DNA from: CALBPI01 sp038521865
Lineage (GTDB): Bacteria; Pseudomonadota; Gammaproteobacteria; Steroidobacterales; Woeseiaceae
Direction: 5' to 3'
Assembly: GCA_038521865.1 (NCBI GenBank)
Contig: JBCBKO010000004.1
Coordinates: 124,001-188,000, forward strand
Length of the DNA stretch: 64,000 bases
The notes under the pieces are model-generated. The model searched no databases and was not told the origin of the DNA. It saw only the letters and a list, made by a program, of their open reading frames with translations. A program made the translations under genes and the position numbers. Positions 31,648-39,728 of the stretch are shown here, piece after piece (the stretch's first letter is position 1; every line of letters begins with the position of its first letter).

Positions 31648-34113
31648 ATGATTGCTCGATACTTACTGGCACTGATTGCCACCGCCGCTCTCACCTTGGG
31701 CCAGAGCGCCTATGCGAACCCCGATGCCGTGACGGAGTTCAACCTGCCGTCTCAACGCCTGGACGATGCGCTGCAAGCCTACGCCGAGCTGACTGGCCTA
31801 CAGTTGCTGTATGCGGCAGAGCTAACGAGCGATCAGTCAAGCGCTTCCGTGATTGGGCGCATGTCTAATGCGCAGGCGCTGGCTCAGCTCCTGGAGGGGT
31901 CCGATATTGCCTTCCGGTTTGTGAATGAAACGTCGGTAGCTCTGAGTACGGACGAACCTGATAAGGGCGGTGCAACCAACCCAACTGGGGCACAAGACAC
32001 GCAGTCACTATCCTCAAGTGAGTTGAGGAAACGAGATGCAGATACGAATACCTCCTACGATACAGTGGAAGAGGTCATTGTCACCGCTCAGATCCGTGAG
32101 GAACGATTGCAGGATATTCCTGTCAGTGGAACCGCATTTCTGGGTGATCTCATTGAGTCCAACCGGTTACTCGAGATTGACGATATCGCTCGCTTCACGC
32201 CTGGGCTCGCAAGTTCGTTCTTCAACTATTCATCACCGATCATTGCCGTGCGCGGAGCCAACAACACGTTCTCGCAGGCCGGCGCTGGCAAGCCTGTTGG
32301 TGTGTTTATTGATGGTGTGTTCGTGCCGAGGTATTCAGCCTCGTCCTTTGAGCTCTTTGACCTTGAGCAGGTGACTGTCCTTCGCGGACCGCAAGGCACG
32401 CTGTTTGGTCGGAACGTCACTGGTGGCGCGATTCAGATTCAAACGCTGGAGCCATCCTTTGAAGAAACGGACGTCCGGTTTCGCCTTGGCGCAGGCAACT
32501 TTGATCTTATTGAAGCGGCGGGGTTGATCTCGGGGCCTCTCGCCGACGGCGTTGCCGGCAAGGTCTCTATCTCGTACAAGGACCGAGGCGGCTTCGGTTT
32601 TGATCGGTTCAACGGTCAGGATTTGGAATTATTGGAGTCTCTTAACATCCGCTCTAGCCTCCGCTTCGAGCTGTCGGATACCGCCGAGCTTCGTCTCTCC
32701 GCAGACTATGCCACCGATGAGACCGGTGGGCGCAGCGTGTCATTCGTCTCAAGCAACGATGGCACTGACCTTACCGGCAACGATGGCGACATTCGGACCG
32801 CAGAAATTGGACAGCCCCAGTCCTACGAGCGCGATATTTTCGGGCTCGCTGCTCATCTTGACTGGACCGTTCGTGGCGGTGAGATTCAAAGCATAACGGC
32901 CTTCAGGACATCAGACGCCCGAGAGGAATATAGCCTTGGGTCCGGAAACGTCGCGTTACCGTCCGTTAGTACACAGTTCCTGAAAGACGAAGTGGATGAA
33001 CCCACGTCGTTTTCCCAAGAACTCCGGTATGTCAGTGATCCTTCTGAGGTCTTCGACTACATCGTCGGCCTCTACTACTACCAAGAGGAGACCGACCGTT
33101 TTGTCGGTGACGTACTACTCGGCGTAGGCGGCAACGCTCGTTTCGTCGATCGTTTCTTCAACGTTAATGCTGACACGACGAGTTTGGCGGCGTATGCGCA
33201 ATTGACCTTCCATCTTGGCGATCAGTTCGATATCGGCGTGGGCGCGCGTTATACGACCGAAGACAAAGACGTCACGGTCGATTTTGTTGACAACAACAAT
33301 GTGAACAACAATTTCTCAACGTCGCCGTCTAATGATTTTTCAGAGTTCACGCCCCGACTGACCTTCACCTACCGACCGCAGGACAATGTGACACTGTTTG
33401 CCAGCTGGACTGAGGGTTTCACCGCCGGCGGCTTCAACACGGAAACCAACAACATCAATGCCATCGAGCTTGGTTTTGAGCCCGAGACCATCACTGCTTA
33501 CGAGTTGGGCGCGAAGACCAGTTGGGCAGACGGACGTGTCGTCGCGAACCTCACACTGTTTGATCAGGAGTTCGAGAACAAACTTGAAGGGTTCTTTACC
33601 CCGGCCGGCCCGTTCTTCAGCATCTTTAATGCGGCTGAGGCCACGATGTCCGGCGCAGAGCTAGAGTTCTCCTGGGCGATGACCGATGCGCTTACCGCCA
33701 GTGCGACCTATGCAACACTCGATACTGAGTACGATAGCTTCGTGATTCCACTTGGCGCAGATTTTTCAGGTAACGAGCTCCCGACATCACCGGAGACGAC
33801 ATACTCGTTGTCACTCGACTACTTCAAGCCACTGACGAATAACAGCGAAATCAGTGGGTCACTCACGTACACCTTTCAGGATGAGTACTTTAGTGGTGCG
33901 AGCAATATCGATGACTTCCTCATCGACGACTATAGCCTGATCAACGCGCGCTTCGGGTATGCGTGGGGCGGCGGCCGCTGGCAAGCAGACGTTTGGGCGA
34001 AGAACCTCGCGGATGAAGATTTCGTGCGGATCCGCGGCAACCAGGGCGCGCTCGGCGAATTGTATGGCCCGCCGCGCACCTACGGCATCTCGATCACCTA
34101 TCGAGGTCAGTAA
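31648..34113 (+). CDS. TonB-dependent receptor with STN signalling domain
   Basis: The 821-residue protein starts at ATG 31648 with GAAGGACAG upstream and a signal peptide (LLALIATAALTLGQSAYA). Domain order: STN signalling domain (about 25-105; FNLPSQRLDDALQAYAELTG), linker, plug (about 145-260; EEVIVTAQIREERLQDIPVS, then VTVLRGPQGTLFGRNVTGGA) and a 22-strand-type barrel ending in a terminal aromatic segment. STN makes it the signalling receptor of the preceding sigma/anti-sigma pair. Its TAA overlaps the ATG of the PhoD-like gene, so the cargo may be a phosphate ester or a product of that enzyme; this is inference. Confidence 0.92.
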   Translation: MIARYLLALIATAALTLGQSAYANPDAVTEFNLPSQRLDDALQAYAELTGLQLLYAAELTSDQSSASVIGRMSNAQALAQLLEGSDIAFRFVNETSVALSTDEPDKGGATNPTGAQDTQSLSSSELRKRDADTNTSYDTVEEVIVTAQIREERLQDIPVSGTAFLGDLIESNRLLEIDDIARFTPGLASSFFNYSSPIIAVRGANNTFSQAGAGKPVGVFIDGVFVPRYSASSFELFDLEQVTVLRGPQGTLFGRNVTGGAIQIQTLEPSFEETDVRFRLGAGNFDLIEAAGLISGPLADGVAGKVSISYKDRGGFGFDRFNGQDLELLESLNIRSSLRFELSDTAELRLSADYATDETGGRSVSFVSSNDGTDLTGNDGDIRTAEIGQPQSYERDIFGLAAHLDWTVRGGEIQSITAFRTSDAREEYSLGSGNVALPSVSTQFLKDEVDEPTSFSQELRYVSDPSEVFDYIVGLYYYQEETDRFVGDVLLGVGGNARFVDRFFNVNADTTSLAAYAQLTFHLGDQFDIGVGARYTTEDKDVTVDFVDNNNVNNNFSTSPSNDFSEFTPRLTFTYRPQDNVTLFASWTEGFTAGGFNTETNNINAIELGFEPETITAYELGAKTSWADGRVVANLTLFDQEFENKLEGFFTPAGPFFSIFNAAEATMSGAELEFSWAMTDALTASATYATLDTEYDSFVIPLGADFSGNELPTSPETTYSLSLDYFKPLTNNSEISGSLTYTFQDEYFSGASNIDDFLIDDYSLINARFGYAWGGGRWQADVWAKNLADEDFVRIRGNQGALGELYGPPRTYGISITYRGQ

Positions 34114-35624
34114 TGGGGATTACCCGGCGAGATCTCCTGACCAGTGCCCTCATGGGTGCTGCGGTCTCGCCGGGTTGCTCTCTTGTTTCGACAGGCAACG
34201 TCAGGCCCAACCCGGTTTTTCCTAGCGGCGTTGCTTCGGGCGATCCAACCGCACACTCAGTAGTTCTTTGGACTCACGTCGATCTCGCTGCTTTGGAGCG
34301 GAGATCGGTGGCCGTTGCGTGGTGTCTCGTTCGAGAGTCAGACGGCGCGTTGGTTCAATCCGGCAACGCAATGGCGTCGGATGAGCACGATGGATGCGTG
34401 CACATCGACGTTAACGATCTGGACGCCAGAACGCGCTATCGGTATTGGTTCGAGCTCAACGGGCGGCGTAGCCGTATAGGTCGGACCAAGACGCTGCCCG
34501 CGAAGGGCGATCCGGTAGCCGAATTTCATTTTGCACTCGCGTCATGCCAGAACTTCGCGGTGGGTGAGTTCGCAGCGTACGGGCAGATTGCGTCTGACGA
34601 CCTTGATCTGGTGATTCACTGCGGTGATTACATCTATGAGACACCAGGTGCGAAGGTTCGAGATGTACCAGTACCGGAGGCGGTTACGTTGGCCGACTAC
34701 CGGACTCTGTATCGCTTGTATCGGACAGATCAGTACCTGCAGGAAGCGCATGCGGCTCATCCATGGATGTTGATTTGGGATGATCATGAGGTGGTTAATG
34801 ACTGGGGGCGCGATCACTACCTTCCGTCACGATACAACGCACCCCAACCAATTGAGACCTTTCCAGAACGCAAGGCAGCCGCACAGCAGGCTTTCGTCGA
34901 ATACATGCCACTTTCAGCCGAAAAGCGCCGCAGAATTGCCGAGCACGGCGTGCACGATCACCGCGTCATCGGTGACTTGCTAGAACTAGCGTTTGTCGAT
35001 AGTCGTCAATTTCGAGATCCGCCGGCGTGTGAAATGGATGCAAACAATCATTTTGTGCCGTGTGAGGCGGTACTGGATCCAAGGCGGACTATGCTCGGTC
35101 ATCAGCAAGAGCGCTGGATTACGGACACGCTGGGGCGGGGCGATTGCAGATGGACGGGCGTTATTCAGCCAACTCTGTTTGCACCAAATAGCATGCGTCC
35201 GGATGAGCTCAGATACGAAGCGGATGCCTGGGACAATTACCCGGCCGCGAGGGACCGCCTGCTCGGCACGCTATCGGAGGCCAGCCGCGGAAACGCGCTC
35301 TCATTCGGCGGCAATATCCACGCCTTTTTCGCTGGAGTCGTGAAACCGCCGAACAGCATTGGTGAAATCACTGAATTTGTTACGACATCAATCAATGCAC
35401 CCGGCGGTGGTCAAGAGCGCTACGACGCGTTTCAGGCAGATGACCGGCGGTGGAATGAAGCGAGGTTTTTCGACAATCGGGTTCGGGGATTCACTAGGAT
35501 CACTGTGGAGGGTACGTCAGTGCATGGTGACCTATTGACTGATTCGCCGCGAGGCGGGCAAAAGGTGCTCGCCAGAGTGACTCGTCCTTCGGGTAGTCCG
35601 CTGCGCGTAAAGAAAATGTATTGA
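34113..35624 (+). CDS. PhoD-like alkaline phosphatase/phosphodiesterase
   Basis: The 503-residue protein has a Tat-like leader (MGITRRDLLTSALMGAAVSPGC), possibly also lipidated at C22. The PhoD N-terminal fibronectin-like domain (VFPSGVASGDPTAHSVVLWTHVD) precedes the metallophosphatase core with FALASCQNF, VIHCGDYIYE and LIWDDHEVVNDWG, the residues that hold the metal pair in PhoD enzymes. It hydrolyses phosphomono- or diesters in the periplasm or at the surface. The start overlaps the receptor stop (TAATG), so the two are coupled. No Pho box was found upstream; regulation appears to go through the FecI-type sigma. Confidence 0.9.
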   Translation: MGITRRDLLTSALMGAAVSPGCSLVSTGNVRPNPVFPSGVASGDPTAHSVVLWTHVDLAALERRSVAVAWCLVRESDGALVQSGNAMASDEHDGCVHIDVNDLDARTRYRYWFELNGRRSRIGRTKTLPAKGDPVAEFHFALASCQNFAVGEFAAYGQIASDDLDLVIHCGDYIYETPGAKVRDVPVPEAVTLADYRTLYRLYRTDQYLQEAHAAHPWMLIWDDHEVVNDWGRDHYLPSRYNAPQPIETFPERKAAAQQAFVEYMPLSAEKRRRIAEHGVHDHRVIGDLLELAFVDSRQFRDPPACEMDANNHFVPCEAVLDPRRTMLGHQQERWITDTLGRGDCRWTGVIQPTLFAPNSMRPDELRYEADAWDNYPAARDRLLGTLSEASRGNALSFGGNIHAFFAGVVKPPNSIGEITEFVTTSINAPGGGQERYDAFQADDRRWNEARFFDNRVRGFTRITVEGTSVHGDLLTDSPRGGQKVLARVTRPSGSPLRVKKMY

Positions 35625-35664
35625 ACCGGATTGTGTGTCGGATTCAGGGGGCAGAATCCCAGTC

Positions 35665-35699
35665 GTGAGCTTCCCCATCTGAGCGACAGTAACGGGTCA
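35665..35699. repeat. Isolated copy of the array's 35-bp element segment
   Basis: Matches 23514-23548 and 28067-28101 except for a few bases (AGCTTCCCCATCTGAGCGAC, then ACGGGTCA). A centre-like ATATAGCAGC follows at 35744-35753, but no proximal arm is evident. It lies 40 bases after the phoD-like stop, 6.5 kb outside the array. Confidence 0.7.
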
Positions 35700-35818
35700 A
35701 AAGCAAAACCTCTTCTACTAGCCGAACGAACTATAGGTGCTGAAAATATAGCAGCTATTCACTCGTTCGTCGGCGTCCGTATTTGTAATCCGCCGCTCGA
35801 ATTAGCAGAAACAAACGA

Positions 35819-36379
35819 TCAGCTCGCGTTGGCGAACGTGCAGTACTGCTCCTTTTCGACGAGATCCATCACGAACGTCAGCTTGGCCATCCCACTGATG
35901 ATTGCCATCACTGTACCCAGCTCGCAGATCTCGGCGCTAGTGAAATGCTCCTGCAGTGTTGCGATACGCTCAGCGGTCAACAGCCCATCCGGATTGGTGA
36001 GTGCCACTTGATCCGCGTAGTCCACAACCGCCCGCTCTTTGGCGTTGAGTGCCTCTGACTCCGGATCATTCATGATCGCGTCGATTTCGGCATCGGTCAG
36101 GCCGGCCTCAGACGCACCCGCGGTGTTCTGTTTGTTGCAAGTCTTGCAGCCATGCAGTGCAGATAGTCGCAAGCGGGCAATCTGCTTGAAGCGTTGATCC
36201 ACAATCCCTTCGAAGAACAGGTTTTGATAGAAGTCGCCCATGACGAATCTCAATACATGGGGCGCAGTAGCAAACGCCTCCACGAACGCCGGTTCCCCGG
36301 TTAGGCCGTTGAGAGTATCCCAGGCGAGTGCGAACTCATCGGGCATTTGATCGCGTGAAATACGTTCGAGTGTGCTCAT
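35819..36379 (-). CDS. Carboxymuconolactone decarboxylase/AhpD-like protein
   Basis: The 186-residue protein starts at ATG 36379 (9 bases from AGGAG; an ATG two codons earlier is only 3 bases away). It has the AhpD-type redox motif in HGCKTCNKQN (C-x-x-C) within LRLSALHGCKTCNKQNTAG, and the preceding FKQIARLRL helix. Proteins of this fold are alkylhydroperoxidase-like disulphide reductases or lactone decarboxylases; the CxxC favours a redox role. Six bases downstream of the SDR gene, same operon. Confidence 0.85.
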   Translation of the reverse strand: MSTLERISRDQMPDEFALAWDTLNGLTGEPAFVEAFATAPHVLRFVMGDFYQNLFFEGIVDQRFKQIARLRLSALHGCKTCNKQNTAGASEAGLTDAEIDAIMNDPESEALNAKERAVVDYADQVALTNPDGLLTAERIATLQEHFTSAEICELGTVMAIISGMAKLTFVMDLVEKEQYCTFANAS

Positions 36380-36391
36380 GACCATCTTCTC

Positions 36392-37135
36392 CTAAAACTG
36401 GACGATGGCGCCGCCATCGACGTTGAGACCTAATCCGGATACGAACTGCGTCTCTTCAGCTGCCAGAAACAGCGCGGCGATCGCAACCTCGCGCGCTTCT
36501 CCCAATCGTCCGATCGGAGCCTTCTGCTCCCAGTACGCTTTGAACTCAGGGTCATCCATGAAGGGCTGTGACAGTTTGGTGATGATCGATCCCGGCTGCA
36601 GGTAGTTGACCGTAATGCCATGCTTTCCGAGGTCGACTGCCATACCTTTGGTCAGCCCGGCGACCGCATGTTTCGAGGTGCCATAGATCGCCAGTCCGGG
36701 TCCTGCCACATCCGACATGATCGAACCGAGATTGATGACGCGTCCTCGACCGCTGGCCTTTAGCATCGGCACCGCCTCGCGGGTGAGACGAAAAACGGCG
36801 CGCACGTTGACCCCCATGATTTGGTCCCACTGCTCGTCAGTGAGCGTGTCGAATTCTCCAGCGATGACGATCCCCGCATTGTTGACCAGAATGTCCAGAC
36901 CACCGAGCGCGGACTCGGCGGTTTCGAGGATGGTCGTCTGCGTAGCATCATCCGAGATGTCGCCAACAACGGTTGTCACCTCTGGTGTGGCAGCGAACGC
37001 AGCATCGAGCTCATCGCGGTTGATGTCTGTAGCAACGATCTTGGCGCCGCGCTCGAGATAAAGGTCAGCAATTGCCTTGCCGATGCCGTTTGCTGCGCCT
37101 GTAATGACGGCACGCTTGCCGGTCAGATCAAACAT
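36392..37135 (-). CDS. Short-chain dehydrogenase/reductase
   Basis: The 247-residue classical SDR has a cofactor motif TGAANGIG (about 12-19), D38-type acidic residue in ATDINRDEL favouring NAD(H), NNAG (about 87-90), and catalytic Ser in LGSIMSD with Y-x-x-x-K in YGTSKHAV. GGAGG lies 7 bases before the ATG. The operon context with a TonB receptor and other oxidoreductases suggests oxidation of an alcohol intermediate in a catabolic route; substrate unknown. Confidence 0.9.
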   Translation of the reverse strand: MFDLTGKRAVITGAANGIGKAIADLYLERGAKIVATDINRDELDAAFAATPEVTTVVGDISDDATQTTILETAESALGGLDILVNNAGIVIAGEFDTLTDEQWDQIMGVNVRAVFRLTREAVPMLKASGRGRVINLGSIMSDVAGPGLAIYGTSKHAVAGLTKGMAVDLGKHGITVNYLQPGSIITKLSQPFMDDPEFKAYWEQKAPIGRLGEAREVAIAALFLAAEETQFVSGLGLNVDGGAIVQF

Positions 37136-37148
37136 TGAATAGCCTCCA

Positions 37149-37184
37149 AAAAAAACGGCGCACCCTCATTTCGAAGGTGCGCCG
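37149..37184 (-). terminator. Intrinsic terminator between receptor and SDR genes
   Basis: On the minus strand, stem GGCGCACC/GGTGCGCC with a short loop is followed by eight T. It lies between the TonB receptor stop and the SDR ribosome-binding site, so it ends most receptor transcripts or acts as an attenuator for the downstream genes. Confidence 0.88.
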
Positions 37185-37208
37185 ATACTGACGGTAAACT
37201 TCGGCGGA

Positions 37209-39593
37209 TTAGCGGCCGAAATTAAATCCGGCCTCGACGCCCCATACGCGCGGCGGGCCATAGTTGGCGAACGTCCACAAAGCGCCGACAGCCTGAGCCG
37301 CCGTCTTGTAGCGATCGTCGGTCAGGTTCTTGCCGAATGCGGAGATGTACCACTTGTCGTCAGGCGCCGTGTAGGTCACGTTGGCGCCGAGAATGGTGCG
37401 TTCTTCGAGAATCGTATCGAAGTTCGCGCCGATGACCTCGTTGTAGTAGTAGGTGTTCTCGTCTTCGTAGTTGAAGTTGATGTTGTAGCGGATGTTGGCG
37501 CCGCTATCGAGAGCCTGAAGGTACGTGAGGTCGATGCCGCCGGTCAGCTCAGGTGCGCGCGTTACTTCGCGGCCTGAGAAGTCCTCATTGTTGCCGTCCT
37601 GGTCGAGGTCGAGAATGAACTCGTTGTACTCGGCGTCCAGCGTGCCGATGTTGGCCCGCAGTGTGAGGTTGTCGGTCAGCAGTGCTTCGAGTTCAAGCTC
37701 GAGACCACTTGCGTCAACGTCAGCTGCGTTAAACGTTCGCGTCTCCTGGAATGCCGTACCCGGGACAGTCACAACCGCGCTTCGCTGGAAGTCTTCGTAG
37801 TTCACGAAGAAATAGGTAGCGTTGAAACGAACCCGGTCATCAAAGCCGGTGGTTTTGATACCGATCTCATAGTTGTTTGCAAACTCCGGTGCATAGGGCG
37901 CCAGCGGGAAGTTGGCGAATCCACCCGAACCAGCCTGGTCATTGTAGCCGCCAGACTTGAAGCCCCGCGATGCGGTGATATAGCCGTAGACCTCATCGCT
38001 GAAGGTGTATGCACCCGTTACCCGCCACGTGATTTCATCAAAGTCCGCGGTGTCGCTTTGAACGGCAAAAGAGGCTAGTGAGAAGTCGGCGCCATCCAGC
38101 GGCTCGCCGCCATTCGGCAAAATCACGCTCTCCGGGAGGCCTTCACGCGCGGTGAAGTCTTTTTCTTCTTCCGTGTAGCGGATACCGACACCCAACTGGA
38201 ACCGGTCGGTGAAGTCGAAGGTCATGTCGGTAAACACCGCCGTTGCCGTCGCTTCCTGACGATTACACAGCAACAGCGGGTTCTCGTTATCGAGCACACC
38301 CGGTACAGCGGAACCGAAGAACTCGGTCAGACCGAGCTGCTGGCGTACGCAGAAGTCTGTGTCGTTCGTCTGGTAGAAGAAACCTGCGACATAGTTGAAC
38401 ATGCCCGGCAACTCAGAGGCGATACGCGCTTCTAACTGGAAGGTCTCGCGGTCGTCGTCACGGCGCGCGGCGAAGAAGCTCTCATACGGCGTGCCAAGGT
38501 ACTCGTTGGGCAACCGTGATTCCTGGTTCCTCTGGCCAAGCACCGCGTAGATCGTGTGGTTCTCCAGGGCGTATTCGAGGTTTAGGTAGGCGCCGAATAC
38601 GTCGACCTCCTGCGTGTCATTCAGGCCAACCACGCTCGAGTTGTGGATGCCTGCTTGCTCCAACGGATCGCCGCTGGTGACACCCGGGAAGCCGAGTAGG
38701 GTCGCCAGCTGTCCGGCGCCGTCCGGGGTCACGTTGACAACCGGGACTGGATCGCTGCGATCGGTGATGACTTCAATTTGCCCGAGGATCGACAGACGGT
38801 CGCTAGGTTCCCACAGCAGCTTGCCGCGTGCGGACAACACGTCTTTGCCACCGACATTGTCGCCATCGCCACGGACTGGAGAGCCGTCGGTCTGACCGGC
38901 ATCGCCGAGACCTGCGCCGAAGGCATCAATCGGGAAGTCGACTTTACCGTTTTCGTAGTAGCCGTCGCTGGTCTGATAGATACCGGCAAAACGGAACGCG
39001 AGGGTATCGCTCAGCGGTTGGTTGTAGGCAAAGCGCAGTTTGGTGTCATCGAAGCTGCCATATTGCAGGCTGGCGTCGACGGTCTGCGCTTCCATATTCG
39101 GTTTGATGGTTCGCACAACCACCGCGCCGCCTGTCGTGTTTTTACCGAACAGCGTGCCTTGTGGACCGCGCAAAACTTCGACAGCTTCGATATCGAAAGG
39201 CTCGAGAAGCTGGGTTTGGACATGGGGGACGACGAAATCGTCGACGATCACGCCAACTTTCGGATCAAAGTGGACGATGATGTCTGTCTCGGCGGCGCCA
39301 CGCATCGCAAACGATGCGGCATTGAACCCGGTGACAGTGGCGGCAGAGAAGTTCGGCACGAACGTGGCGATCTCGCCAATGTCCTGTGCGAAGAGCCCTT
39401 GGAATTGCTCGGCCGATACGGCGGAGACAGCCACCGGCGTTGTTTGTATATCGGTTTCGGTGCGGCGGGTGGCCGACACCACAATCTCTTCAAGCTGCTG
39501 TTGCGCTACCGCAACATCTGGAAGGAGCGTCGTAGCGGCGCACAGTGTGCTAAGCGCGACGCCCTTTACAGAAACACGCAGACCCTTGTTCAT
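37209..39593 (-). CDS. TonB-dependent receptor (no STN domain)
   Basis: The 794-residue protein starts at ATG 39593, with a GGGGGG run nearby and signal peptide (VALSTLCAATTLLPDVAVA); a longer frame upstream is not needed. The TonB box region (QLEEIVVSATRRTETDIQTTPVAVSAV) follows directly, then the plug with VEVLRGPQGTLFGKNTTGGA, then the barrel ending GVEAGFNFGR with a terminal aromatic/Arg. It lacks a STN domain, so it is not of the FecI-signalling type. Divergent from the PVA-dehydrogenase-like gene with 135 bases between; the cargo may be that enzyme's substrate. Confidence 0.92.
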   Translation of the reverse strand: MNKGLRVSVKGVALSTLCAATTLLPDVAVAQQQLEEIVVSATRRTETDIQTTPVAVSAVSAEQFQGLFAQDIGEIATFVPNFSAATVTGFNAASFAMRGAAETDIIVHFDPKVGVIVDDFVVPHVQTQLLEPFDIEAVEVLRGPQGTLFGKNTTGGAVVVRTIKPNMEAQTVDASLQYGSFDDTKLRFAYNQPLSDTLAFRFAGIYQTSDGYYENGKVDFPIDAFGAGLGDAGQTDGSPVRGDGDNVGGKDVLSARGKLLWEPSDRLSILGQIEVITDRSDPVPVVNVTPDGAGQLATLLGFPGVTSGDPLEQAGIHNSSVVGLNDTQEVDVFGAYLNLEYALENHTIYAVLGQRNQESRLPNEYLGTPYESFFAARRDDDRETFQLEARIASELPGMFNYVAGFFYQTNDTDFCVRQQLGLTEFFGSAVPGVLDNENPLLLCNRQEATATAVFTDMTFDFTDRFQLGVGIRYTEEEKDFTAREGLPESVILPNGGEPLDGADFSLASFAVQSDTADFDEITWRVTGAYTFSDEVYGYITASRGFKSGGYNDQAGSGGFANFPLAPYAPEFANNYEIGIKTTGFDDRVRFNATYFFVNYEDFQRSAVVTVPGTAFQETRTFNAADVDASGLELELEALLTDNLTLRANIGTLDAEYNEFILDLDQDGNNEDFSGREVTRAPELTGGIDLTYLQALDSGANIRYNINFNYEDENTYYYNEVIGANFDTILEERTILGANVTYTAPDDKWYISAFGKNLTDDRYKTAAQAVGALWTFANYGPPRVWGVEAGFNFGR

Positions 39594-39728
39594 CTTGAAT
39601 CCCCCCGGATTGCGACAAAATTGGTACGTCGCGACTCTGTTGTATCGACCCAAAAAAGTCAAGCAAGACTGTTTTTTTTGTTTTCGGCGTGTCTATACTC
39701 GACCCGGTAATTTACGGGGGTAAATCGA

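Noticed and set aside
38778..39710. 310-codon plus-strand frame
   Set aside because: It lies antisense to a complete TonB receptor gene and its translation has no recognisable domain; shadow of high-GC coding.
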